Positions 1 through 6,240 of a stretch of DNA of 6,248 nt are shown here, piece after piece. Position 1 is the stretch's first letter, and every line of letters begins with the position of its first letter. The DNA is taken from the NCBI GenBank assembly GCA_022615465.1, contig JAKEGR010000337.1, positions 1-6,248 on the forward strand, given 5' to 3'. The notes beneath the pieces were generated by a model. The model ran no database searches. It was not told the DNA's origin and saw only the letters and a program-made list of their open reading frames with translations. Both the position numbers and the translations under genes were made by a program. The stretch is from Planctomycetota bacterium (lineage in GTDB: Bacteria > Planctomycetota > Planctomycetia > Pirellulales > Lacipirellulaceae).

Positions 1-29
1 CCCCCTACGATTTACGATTCTAGCTGGAA

Positions 30-2255
30 ATGCCCGCGACTGATGCTTTCCCGATGTTCCTCGCGCTCGAGCCCGACGATGCGGCCGCGGAGGTGATCCT
101 GCGCTACAAACAGCGTCTCGCCGGCCTGGTGGGAGATCAGCTTTATCTGCGTGATCCTCCCCACATGACACTTTACCTGGCAATGTTCACCGGCACCGAT
201 GCGGTGCTCGATGCCGCGAGGCATTTCGCGAACTCGCTCAAGGCGCCCCAGCTTTCCCTGGCCGGTTGGCACGCATTTTTGGCTGATCCGCTGACCGGGT
301 TCAACACGTTGGTGCTCGATTTCCAACCGGCGGATCGCACTCGGTTGCGAAACATACAACGGCAAGTGGTCGAGGCGGTTTCCACCAAACGCGATGCAGC
401 CGCAACGCTCGACCGCATCAATGGCCGCTTGACTAACCTTTCACAGTTCGAACGCGAAACGGCATACCGCTGGGGGTTCCCGTACATTGGCAAGGGCTGG
501 CATCCGCACCTCACGATCGCCTCGATTCGACCGGAGGATTGGCCCGTTGTTGAACAGGAATTGCTGATCGAGAAGCCGACCGGCACGGTCTTTTTTCCGC
601 GATTGAAAGTCTACCAACTGATTGGCGGCCAGCCCCGCCTGATCGAGTCATTCGACCTTGCTGCGGACCACGAGGGCAACGGCTGCAATCGCACCTCCGC
701 GCGAGGTGCGAATGGCTCCGCCCTGACCGTCGAACGGCCAGACGGCGAGGCAGTGAACACCCTGAAGCATGAGATCATGGAAGCGGTCTGGCGAGTTTCC
801 GATCGGCACGAATGGATTTTGTCCGCCACGATCACCGGCAGTTTCCTTACGGATGAAACCTTGGCGGCTATCAGCGACATTGATCTGGTGCTGCTTGTCG
901 ATACGCTGAACGATGAGCGTTTCGCGGTGTTGCAACAGCACTTGGACGACTCGCTGCGGCCGTTCCTGGCAAGACAGGGATTGGACTTGCGGATCAATCC
1001 AACACTTGGGCCGCTGAAATTCAACAACGACGCAACGGCTGTATTGCATTTGATGATCTATTCGGCCGAGGCACATCAGCAGCACGTTATCAAAAGCCCT
1101 TTCACCTGCTTCGACTGGCAGCGATCCGTCACGTTCCGTAAGCGCAGCATGTCCGCGGTTTACCCGGTGTTTGGCCTTCAGCCACATCATTTTGTCAGCG
1201 CGCGCCGCGGCATTCAGGATTATCTACATGATTTTGAGCGAAGCGTGATTTCGTATCGCGAGCTTCAATGTACCGATGCGGGCTACGACGAATTGCGGCG
1301 CGAAGCACCCATGACTGTCCGCGACCGTTACGAATACGCCTATCATGTCATGCGGTTCTTGATGCAAAACATGCTCAAGTTGCTGCAGCGCAGCAACTCG
1401 GTAGCTGATGGTGAGACGCTGCTGGAGCAGTTCAACGCGGTGTTCCCCAAGAATGCCGCCGAGCACCGACCGCTCTATCTGGAACTGCGCCGTCGGAAGA
1501 AAGCTCGCGATTTCAGGCTTCCGATCCCTCGGCTGGCTGATCGCTTGCGTGAGTTCGTGCGCGATTTTGAATCTCAATTCCGTTCCATCTTTTTCGATAC
1601 GGCGATCCGTCACCTTGTCTTTCGTCACGCACCCACCAAACTCAACCGTGGACAAGGGGATGCACGCTGTTTTGTCGGCCGGTCGGATGGCGAGATCGAA
1701 CCCATCCCAGACTCCTTCCTCTTGCCATTGGCTGCCGCGTTCCAGGAAACCGGCTGCACGGCGGTCTACAGTTCGCCATTAGCACGATGTCGGCAGACGC
1801 TGGAGCAGCTTGGACAACAGGTCTCGCTTCCATCGCCAAGGATTGACGACCGGCTGATCGAGATCGATTACGGCCGCTGCGATGGCTTTACGATCGCCGA
1901 AGCGAAACGGGCCTGGCCCGAGTTGTTCGACGCCTGGACTCGCGGTGAGGATCCCTATTTCCCTGGCGGTGAGAATACGAGCGATGTTTGGGCGCGAGCA
2001 GCTGCTTTCCTCGATGAGGTTCGTCGCCAACCCAATGGCAGCGCCGCCGTGTGTACGCACAACGTTGTCCTGCGATGCATGGTCGGTCATGGTCTGGGCG
2101 TGCCACACGCCGATTGGCACCGCATTCAGGTGCCGCACATGGCGCCGGTCACCATCGTCCAAACCCGCGACCACGGCTGGTTCATCGATTTGGAGGAATC
2201 GGTCGAGCGCCAGTTATTCGCCGATTTCATGGTTAACGTGCCGGGAAGTTCGTAA
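30..2255 (+). CDS. Three-domain fusion: 2H phosphoesterase (LigT-like) - nucleotidyltransferase - histidine phosphatase
   Basis: This 741-residue cytoplasmic protein has no signal peptide or membrane segment. Residues 8-210 look like a 2H phosphoesterase: the two signature motifs are H45-M-T47 and H160-L-T162, each on a hydrophobic strand. This family opens or hydrolyses cyclic or 2'-5' phosphodiesters. A Gly/Asn/Ala-rich linker follows (about 211-240). Residues 241-380 look like a polymerase-beta-type nucleotidyltransferase, with G270-S271, then D283-I-D285, and a likely third carboxylate at D319. A helical stretch (about 385-520) follows. Residues 527-741 are a histidine phosphatase: R532-H533, R586 in an SSPLARCRQT segment, E611 and H677 in CTHN. 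All three active sites look intact. An in-frame stop at 21-23 limits the start to the ATG at 30 or the ATG at 54. I chose 30, although its ribosome site is weak. The gene runs into the next one through TAATG. The domain calls are firm; the joint function is unknown. Confidence 0.85.
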   Translation: MPATDAFPMFLALEPDDAAAEVILRYKQRLAGLVGDQLYLRDPPHMTLYLAMFTGTDAVLDAARHFANSLKAPQLSLAGWHAFLADPLTGFNTLVLDFQPADRTRLRNIQRQVVEAVSTKRDAAATLDRINGRLTNLSQFERETAYRWGFPYIGKGWHPHLTIASIRPEDWPVVEQELLIEKPTGTVFFPRLKVYQLIGGQPRLIESFDLAADHEGNGCNRTSARGANGSALTVERPDGEAVNTLKHEIMEAVWRVSDRHEWILSATITGSFLTDETLAAISDIDLVLLVDTLNDERFAVLQQHLDDSLRPFLARQGLDLRINPTLGPLKFNNDATAVLHLMIYSAEAHQQHVIKSPFTCFDWQRSVTFRKRSMSAVYPVFGLQPHHFVSARRGIQDYLHDFERSVISYRELQCTDAGYDELRREAPMTVRDRYEYAYHVMRFLMQNMLKLLQRSNSVADGETLLEQFNAVFPKNAAEHRPLYLELRRRKKARDFRLPIPRLADRLREFVRDFESQFRSIFFDTAIRHLVFRHAPTKLNRGQGDARCFVGRSDGEIEPIPDSFLLPLAAAFQETGCTAVYSSPLARCRQTLEQLGQQVSLPSPRIDDRLIEIDYGRCDGFTIAEAKRAWPELFDAWTRGEDPYFPGGENTSDVWARAAAFLDEVRRQPNGSAAVCTHNVVLRCMVGHGLGVPHADWHRIQVPHMAPVTIVQTRDHGWFIDLEESVERQLFADFMVNVPGSS

Positions 2256-3037
2256 TGCAATTGGTCGTCCCCATGGCTGGTCTGGGCAAACGGTTTACCG
2301 ACGCTGGCTACGCGCTGCCCAAACCGCTGATTCCGGTCGACGGTCTGCCGATGGTCGTGCGGGCCGTGGCCGACCTGCCGCCGGTCGATATCGCTCTGTT
2401 TGTCACACACCCTGATCACGTTCTTCAGCACCGAATTGATGAGCGGATCAGCGAACACTTCCCGGATTGTCGGGTTGTCGTTGCACCCGGTCTGACGGAA
2501 GGCCAGGCTTGCACCGTTCGCCTGGCTGCGGCGGAACTTGATCCTGATAAGCCCGTGTTGGTTGCCGCCTGCGACAACACGCATTTGTACGACTCGAAAA
2601 AGCTTGCTCGACTCACCGTCGATTCGAGCATCGATTGCCTGATCTGGACCTATCGTCACGACTGCCGCGTGTTGCAAAAACCGGAAGCCCATGGCTGGGT
2701 AAGAACCCGCGGCAATTCGAGTGATGTGGAGGCGGTGTCCTGCAAGAGAACTGTCTCCGCGACGCCGCTGGACGATCACGCCGTGAGCGGCTGTTTTTGG
2801 TTTCGCACGGCGCAAAGCATGATCGACGGCATCGACTCGCTGGTTGCCTCGGATCAGCGAGTGAACAACGAGTTCTATCTCGACGTCGTGCCGAACATGC
2901 TGATTGCCGATCGACGGCGCGTCGCGGTGTTTGAGGTCGAAAAATACATTGGTTGGGGAACTCCGCATGAATTGGCAGATTACCAACGTTGGGAGCGATA
3001 TTTTGCCACGCAGCGCTGTGAATTGGTCGGAAGTTAG
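2255..3037 (+). CDS. Sugar-phosphate/CTP-type nucleotidylyltransferase (capsule-locus NTP transferase)
   Basis: This 260-residue protein has the Rossmann-like NTP-transferase fold that joins an NMP to a phosphorylated small molecule, releasing pyrophosphate. The nucleotide-binding signature is at the N terminus: G9-L-G11-K-R13, then P22-K23-P24-L25. A TEGQACT segment (81-87) fits base recognition, and D107 in ACDN fits the metal-binding aspartate. Further segments (DDHAVSG at 173-179, NNEFYLD at 204-210, WGTP at 234-237) match, from memory, a subgroup common in capsule and lipopolysaccharide loci that includes the Campylobacter phosphoramidate-pathway cytidylyltransferase Cj1416. The substrate here is not determined. 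Its ATG shares a base with the upstream stop, and GGGAAG at 2243-2248 is a fair ribosome site six bases away, so translation is probably coupled. Its last 71 bases overlap the next gene. Confidence 0.88.
   Translation: MQLVVPMAGLGKRFTDAGYALPKPLIPVDGLPMVVRAVADLPPVDIALFVTHPDHVLQHRIDERISEHFPDCRVVVAPGLTEGQACTVRLAAAELDPDKPVLVAACDNTHLYDSKKLARLTVDSSIDCLIWTYRHDCRVLQKPEAHGWVRTRGNSSDVEAVSCKRTVSATPLDDHAVSGCFWFRTAQSMIDGIDSLVASDQRVNNEFYLDVVPNMLIADRRRVAVFEVEKYIGWGTPHELADYQRWERYFATQRCELVGS
2955..2959 (+). promoter_or_regulatory. Ribosome binding site for the GtrA-family gene
   Basis: GGGGA lies seven bases before the ATG at 2967, inside the end of the upstream coding region. It is the main reason for preferring that start over the in-frame GTG at 3018, which has no well-spaced purine tract. 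It also argues against the far upstream in-frame ATG at 2904. Confidence 0.5.
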
Positions 3038-3488
3038 CGAAACCGGCAAACAACTTCGACGGTTTCTGGTGGTCGGCGTGCTCTCGGTGCTCGTCGACCT
3101 CGCCGCGTACTCCGCGCTCAGAAACGGCCTGTCTGCCGGCACGAATCTGGCTAAGGCGATCTCGTATTTAGCCGGGGTCGTTGTCGGTTTTGTTCTCAAC
3201 AAGCGATGGACCTTCGAGTCGGCCCGCAAGAACTGGGCCGAGCCGGCCAGCTATTTGGCGCTTTATGCGGTTACGCTCGGCGTCAACGTCGCTTGCAACT
3301 ACGCCGTGCTCAAATTGCTCGGAATGGATCACTGGCTGATTGCCTACCTGGCGGCGACCGGCGTGACGACCGTGCTCAACTTCCTTGGGATGCGTGCGGT
3401 CACTTTTCGTCGTGGAATCGCTGACCGCCGCGAGGCACATGCCGTGTCCACCGAACGTGTCCGCTTGACGAGGCGAAAGGCCGGCTGA
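2967..3488 (+). CDS. GtrA-family four-helix membrane protein
   Basis: This is a 173-residue integral membrane protein. After a polar N-terminal tail of about 30 residues come four hydrophobic helices, at roughly 32-51, 60-78, 96-116 and 121-141, and then a basic C-terminal tail. The family signature is clear: R32-F-L-V-V-G37 with D44 in helix 1, the LNKRWTF motif (77-83) after helix 2, and a similar F-x-G-M-R-x-V-T-F ending after helix 4. GtrA proteins are usually about 120-150 residues and are thought to help move or bind polyprenyl-linked sugars in O-antigen, teichoic acid or cell-wall glycosylation. The start is uncertain: ATG 2967 has a good ribosome site but overlaps the previous gene by 71 bases, while GTG 3018 would overlap by only 20 and give a family-typical N terminus. 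Its stop is fused to an out-of-frame ATG (TGATG). Confidence 0.87.
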   Translation: MNWQITNVGSDILPRSAVNWSEVSETGKQLRRFLVVGVLSVLVDLAAYSALRNGLSAGTNLAKAISYLAGVVVGFVLNKRWTFESARKNWAEPASYLALYAVTLGVNVACNYAVLKLLGMDHWLIAYLAATGVTTVLNFLGMRAVTFRRGIADRREAHAVSTERVRLTRRKAG

Positions 3489-3495
3489 TGATCGA

Positions 3496-3523
3496 GGGGG
3501 CAATGCCTCATTGGCGCGCCCCC
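3496..3523 (+). promoter_or_regulatory. Intercistronic RNA hairpin between the GtrA and GDPD-like genes
   Basis: GGGGGC (3496-3501) is perfectly complementary to GCCCCC (3518-3523). Inside it, AATG (3502-3505) pairs with CATT (3509-3512) around a CCT loop, leaving a five-base bulge GGCGC on the 3' side. No T run follows, so it does not look like an intrinsic terminator. It may protect the transcript from nucleases, mark a processing site or lower translation of the downstream gene. The pairing is seen directly; the role is inferred. Confidence 0.45.
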
Positions 3524-3579
3524 GAAGCGATCCGAGTCGAATTGCACCCGCTGCACTATTTTCCGAGATTCGACTTCTT

Positions 3580-4170
3580 ATGCTCATTATCCAACATCGC
3601 GTTAACACGATTGAACAATTGCGAAACACGCCCGTCGAATACGGTGTCGAACTGGATCTCCGCGATCAAGGCGATCGCCTGATCTTGCAGCACGATCCCT
3701 TCAAGGAGGGACAAGATTTTGAGGAGTACCTGCACTATTATCATCACGGACTGATGATCTTGAACATCAAGAGCGAGCGCATTGAACATCGCGTGCTGGA
3801 AATAATTCAGGCCGCGGGCGTCCGCGAATATTTCTTCCTGGATAGTTCGTTTCCAATGATTCGGACGCTGGTTGGAGTTGGCGAGCATCGTGTCGCCGTG
3901 CGGTTCTCGGAGTTCGAGCCGATCGAAAACGCCCTCGCCTTGGCCGGGCAAGTCGACTGGGTGTGGATCGACTGCTTCACAAAAATGCCGCTCGACGACA
4001 GCACCTACGATCTGCTTAAGAAACACTTCAGACTGTGCGCTGTTTCGCCAGAACTGCAAGGCCGTGATGTGGCCACGATTGCCGACTATCGAGATCAGTT
4101 GGGCCGTTATCCGATGGATGCGGTCTGCACCAAACGTCCCGATCTGTGGCAATTCAAGACTGCCGTGTAA
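3580..4170 (+). CDS. GDPD/PI-PLC-like phosphodiesterase (TIM-barrel)
   Basis: This 196-residue protein resembles glycerophosphodiester phosphodiesterases, which are metal-dependent TIM barrels acting on phosphodiesters. Catalytic positions are visible: H6-R7 right after the first strand, E24-x-D26, H38-D39-P40 and K64 in LNIK. The C terminus has the typical CTKRPDLW ending (187-194 region). It is shorter than usual GDPDs (about 240-300 residues). From memory it matches a compact subgroup seen in capsule gene clusters and often labelled PI-PLC/GDPD family. The ATG at 3580 is chosen because the family begins directly with the strand leading to the HR motif; the frame is open back to 3469 with only a TTG at 3511. 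The ribosome site is weak, so expression may depend on upstream translation. It lies 91 bases after the GtrA gene, same strand, probably the same operon. No signal peptide was seen, so it is probably cytoplasmic. Its substrate is unknown. Confidence 0.82.
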   Translation: MLIIQHRVNTIEQLRNTPVEYGVELDLRDQGDRLILQHDPFKEGQDFEEYLHYYHHGLMILNIKSERIEHRVLEIIQAAGVREYFFLDSSFPMIRTLVGVGEHRVAVRFSEFEPIENALALAGQVDWVWIDCFTKMPLDDSTYDLLKKHFRLCAVSPELQGRDVATIADYRDQLGRYPMDAVCTKRPDLWQFKTAV

Positions 4171-4247
4171 TTCATCACGCGATACAGCCGCCACGCCTGT
4201 CCGTGTTCGCCCGCCCGAATCCTTTCAGCCGTTTTTTGGGAGCATCT

Positions 4248-4275
4248 TTGCCTCGGCCGCCTGGCGGGGTATCAT
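4248..4275 (+). promoter_or_regulatory. Candidate sigma70-type promoter for the M24 peptidase gene
   Basis: TTGCCT (4248-4253, four of six consensus bases) is followed after 16 bases by TATCAT (4270-4275, five of six). It lies about 90 bases before the peptidase start. It sits in the only clear break (193 bases, 4171-4363) between the phosphoester cluster and the housekeeping genes. A T run at 4232-4237 has no convincing stem before it, so no terminator is called. Nothing else recognisable was seen in the gap. Confidence 0.4.
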
Positions 4276-4363
4276 GGGCGCCTCATTTCCGCGAGCTGGC
4301 AGACGAGCGTTTCAAGCAGCGGCCATGATTGCAATCGTCAGCACTTATTGAGTAGGACCAAGC

Positions 4364-5458
4364 ATGTCGTCGTTCGATTCACGCCGCAAGAAACTCAACA
4401 AACTGATCGAGCAGGCTGGTGCCGATGCGTTGTTGGTGACCAACTTCACAAATGTCACCTACTTGACCGGGTTCACCGGCGATGACAGCTATCTGCTCGC
4501 GTCGGCCGACGCCCACGTGCTGGTGAGCGACGGGCGTTACACGACGCAGCTTGAAGAAGAGTGCCCGGGCCTGAAACTGGAAATCCGCGAACCGGGCAAA
4601 AAGATGCTGCCCGTGGTTGCGCGAATCGTTGAGCGGGCGAAGATCAAGCGGTTGGGGCTGGAGGGCGCTTCGGCGACGCTTTCGCTGAAGGAGTCGTTGA
4701 CTGAAATTCTTCCCAACGTTGAGTTGCTGACGACGGACGGCCTGGTCGAGCGGCTTCGCCTGGTAAAGGACAAGGGCGAGATCGAAGCGACACGCGTGGC
4801 GTGCCAGCAGGCGCGACGCGCGTACGAGGTGGTTCGCGCGACTATCACGCCCGACATGACGGAACTCGACGTCGCGGCGGAACTAGAGTATCGCGCGCGG
4901 CGTTTTGGGGCAAAGGCGTTGAGCTTTCCCCCCATCGTGGCCGTCGGCCAGCGTGCGGCGTTGCCGCATGCCCGTCCCACCCAGCGACGAATCGGCGACG
5001 ACGACTTCATGCTGGTCGATTGGGGGGCCAACTCCGGACAGTACATGAGCGACTTGACGCGAGTTCTGGTGACCGGTAGAATTTCCCCCAAACTCCGGAA
5101 GATATATGGAGTTGTGCTAAAGGCCCAGCTTGCCGCAATTGACGCGGTTGGGCTTGGCAAGACATGTGAGCAGGTGGACCGCGTCGCGCGGAACATCATC
5201 AGCCGAGCCGGCATGGGCGATGCGTTTGGGCATGGCCTGGGCCACGGAATCGGATTGGAGATTCACGAAGCACCCCGGTTGGCGGTGGGCCAGAAAACCA
5301 GGTTGCAGCCGGGCATGATCGTGACAGTCGAGCCGGGCGTGTATTTGCCGGGGTGGGGTGGGGTGCGAATCGAGGACGATGTATTGGTAACGCGTACGGG
5401 CTGCGAAGTTCTCTCCGACGTGCCAAAGCAGTTGGACGATTGCGTCCTGGAGTCGTAG
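4364..5458 (+). CDS. Xaa-Pro aminopeptidase / dipeptidase, M24B family
   Basis: This 364-residue cytoplasmic metallopeptidase removes N-terminal residues next to proline. An N-terminal creatinase-like domain (about 5-130) is followed by the pita-bread catalytic domain (about 140-360). All five metal ligands of the family are present: D219 and D230 (eleven apart), H294 in GHGLGHGIG, E323 in VEPGVY and E337 in RIEDD. The catalytic histidines H202 (PHARP) and H301 (IHE) are also visible. Length matches the short bacterial type (about 350-370 residues). TAGGA at 4353-4357 sits six bases before the ATG. Translation ends at a double TAG (5456-5461). The gene sits directly upstream of accB, an arrangement common in several bacterial phyla, though no functional link is established. 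Aminopeptidase and dipeptidase activity cannot be separated from sequence alone, so no symbol is given. Confidence 0.93.
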   Translation: MSSFDSRRKKLNKLIEQAGADALLVTNFTNVTYLTGFTGDDSYLLASADAHVLVSDGRYTTQLEEECPGLKLEIREPGKKMLPVVARIVERAKIKRLGLEGASATLSLKESLTEILPNVELLTTDGLVERLRLVKDKGEIEATRVACQQARRAYEVVRATITPDMTELDVAAELEYRARRFGAKALSFPPIVAVGQRAALPHARPTQRRIGDDDFMLVDWGANSGQYMSDLTRVLVTGRISPKLRKIYGVVLKAQLAAIDAVGLGKTCEQVDRVARNIISRAGMGDAFGHGLGHGIGLEIHEAPRLAVGQKTRLQPGMIVTVEPGVYLPGWGGVRIEDDVLVTRTGCEVLSDVPKQLDDCVLES

Positions 5459-5489
5459 TAGCTGGACGACCACCTTGGACGTTATGAGG

Positions 5490-5516
5490 GGGCCATGCCC
5501 AGGCTGTCCTGGGTGT
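5490..5516 (+). promoter_or_regulatory. accB leader with two mutually exclusive hairpins
   Basis: GGGC (5490-5493) can pair with GCCC (5497-5500) around a CAT loop. Alternatively CCCAGG (5498-5503) pairs with CCTGGG (5508-5513) around CTGT, extended by two G-U wobbles and an A-U pair to 5495-5516. The two share bases 5497-5500 and so exclude each other. The longer stem is not followed by a T run. It is a possible RNA switch or just a GC-rich coincidence; the role is not shown. Confidence 0.3.
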
Positions 5517-5587
5517 TGGATCCGGTCGTCGAAATTGCCTTGGAAGGAACAGTATTCGTAGCGGCCTTCATTGAACGAAGCACTTGC

Positions 5588-5593
5588 AAGGAG
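5588..5593 (+). promoter_or_regulatory. accB: Ribosome binding site that sets the accB start
   Basis: AAGGAG lies six bases before the ATG at 5600, a near-ideal site. It decides for 5600 over the in-frame ATG at 5495, which would add 35 residues unlike any known AccB N terminus. Confidence 0.8.
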
Positions 5594-5599
5594 ATAGGC

Positions 5600-6118
5600 A
5601 TGTCGTCGAATACTGGTGCTGGATCCGGCTCCAACGACGTCTTCGATGTCCGCAAGGTGCGTCGCTTCATCGAGTTGATGAACGAGCACGAGCTTTCGGA
5701 AATCGACTTACGCCAGGCGGACCAGCGGATACGGCTGCGCCGTGGTCCGGAAACGGTCACGGTGGCGGCGACGCCGCCCGTAGTCATGCCAGCGACGGGT
5801 GGCGGGGCTTTCCATGCGGCTGGCGGCGCGACGCCCCCCAACGTCAAACCGGCGGGCGCGGTCGATGAGAGCTCTGCGGTGTTGATCAAAAGTCCCATGG
5901 TGGGAACGTTCTATACCGCAGCGACACCCGAATCGCCAGCATTCGTGAAAGTCGGCGACCAGGTGGGGCCGGAAACTACCATTTGCATTGTGGAAGCGAT
6001 GAAAGTTTTCAACGAGATACCGGCGGAGTGCTCGGGCAAGATCGTGGCGGTGCTGGTGCAAACTGGCGATCCGGTGGAATTTGGGCAGCCATTATTCCGC
6101 GTCGAGCCACCAGGTTGA
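5600..6118 (+). CDS. accB: Biotin carboxyl carrier protein of acetyl-CoA carboxylase (AccB/BCCP)
   Basis: This 172-residue protein carries the biotin that shuttles carboxyl groups between biotin carboxylase and carboxyltransferase in the first step of fatty-acid synthesis. Residues 13-49 form the N-terminal helical segment (DVRKVRRFIELMNEHELSEI region) that anchors BCCP in the complex; its wording resembles planctomycete AccB. An Ala/Pro/Gly/Thr-rich flexible linker spans about 50-95. The biotinyl domain (about 96-171) has SPMVGTFY, the thumb loop between its strands, and EAMKVFNEI with the biotin-accepting lysine K135 (codon 6002-6004). Length fits the family (about 150-170). It begins 141 bases after the peptidase gene and is probably followed by accC, the classical accBC order. 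Expression may come from the upstream promoter or from an unseen one in the leader. Confidence 0.96.
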   Translation: MSSNTGAGSGSNDVFDVRKVRRFIELMNEHELSEIDLRQADQRIRLRRGPETVTVAATPPVVMPATGGGAFHAAGGATPPNVKPAGAVDESSAVLIKSPMVGTFYTAATPESPAFVKVGDQVGPETTICIVEAMKVFNEIPAECSGKIVAVLVQTGDPVEFGQPLFRVEPPG

Positions 6119-6240
6119 TTCGCGTATCACGCCATCGGAGCAGCAGGATGCGATGATCGCCAGTTACTTCCGCGAATCGATCGGCCGCGTTCTTTCCGGA
6201 TCACAAACCTTTCACTCTACAACCCCATCTCTGCACGGCG

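Noticed and set aside
2126..3229. Minus-strand open frame of 367 codons across three plus-strand genes
   Set aside because: It spans the junctions of three well-supported genes and its translation shows no recognisable domain.
4232..4237. T run after the GDPD-like gene as an intrinsic terminator
   Set aside because: No stable stem precedes it.
4325..4351. Eight-codon leader peptide ahead of the M24 peptidase gene
   Set aside because: It has no good ribosome site, no run of regulatory codons and no attenuator-like stem after it.
4537..5214. Long open frame on the minus strand (225 codons) inside the M24 peptidase gene
   Set aside because: It lies wholly opposite a gene with all family motifs. 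Its Ser/Arg/Ala-rich translation is typical of an antisense shadow in GC-rich DNA.
5495..5599. 35-residue N-terminal extension of AccB
   Set aside because: It is not similar to known AccB starts, and a near-perfect ribosome site precedes ATG 5600. It is kept only as a leader observation.
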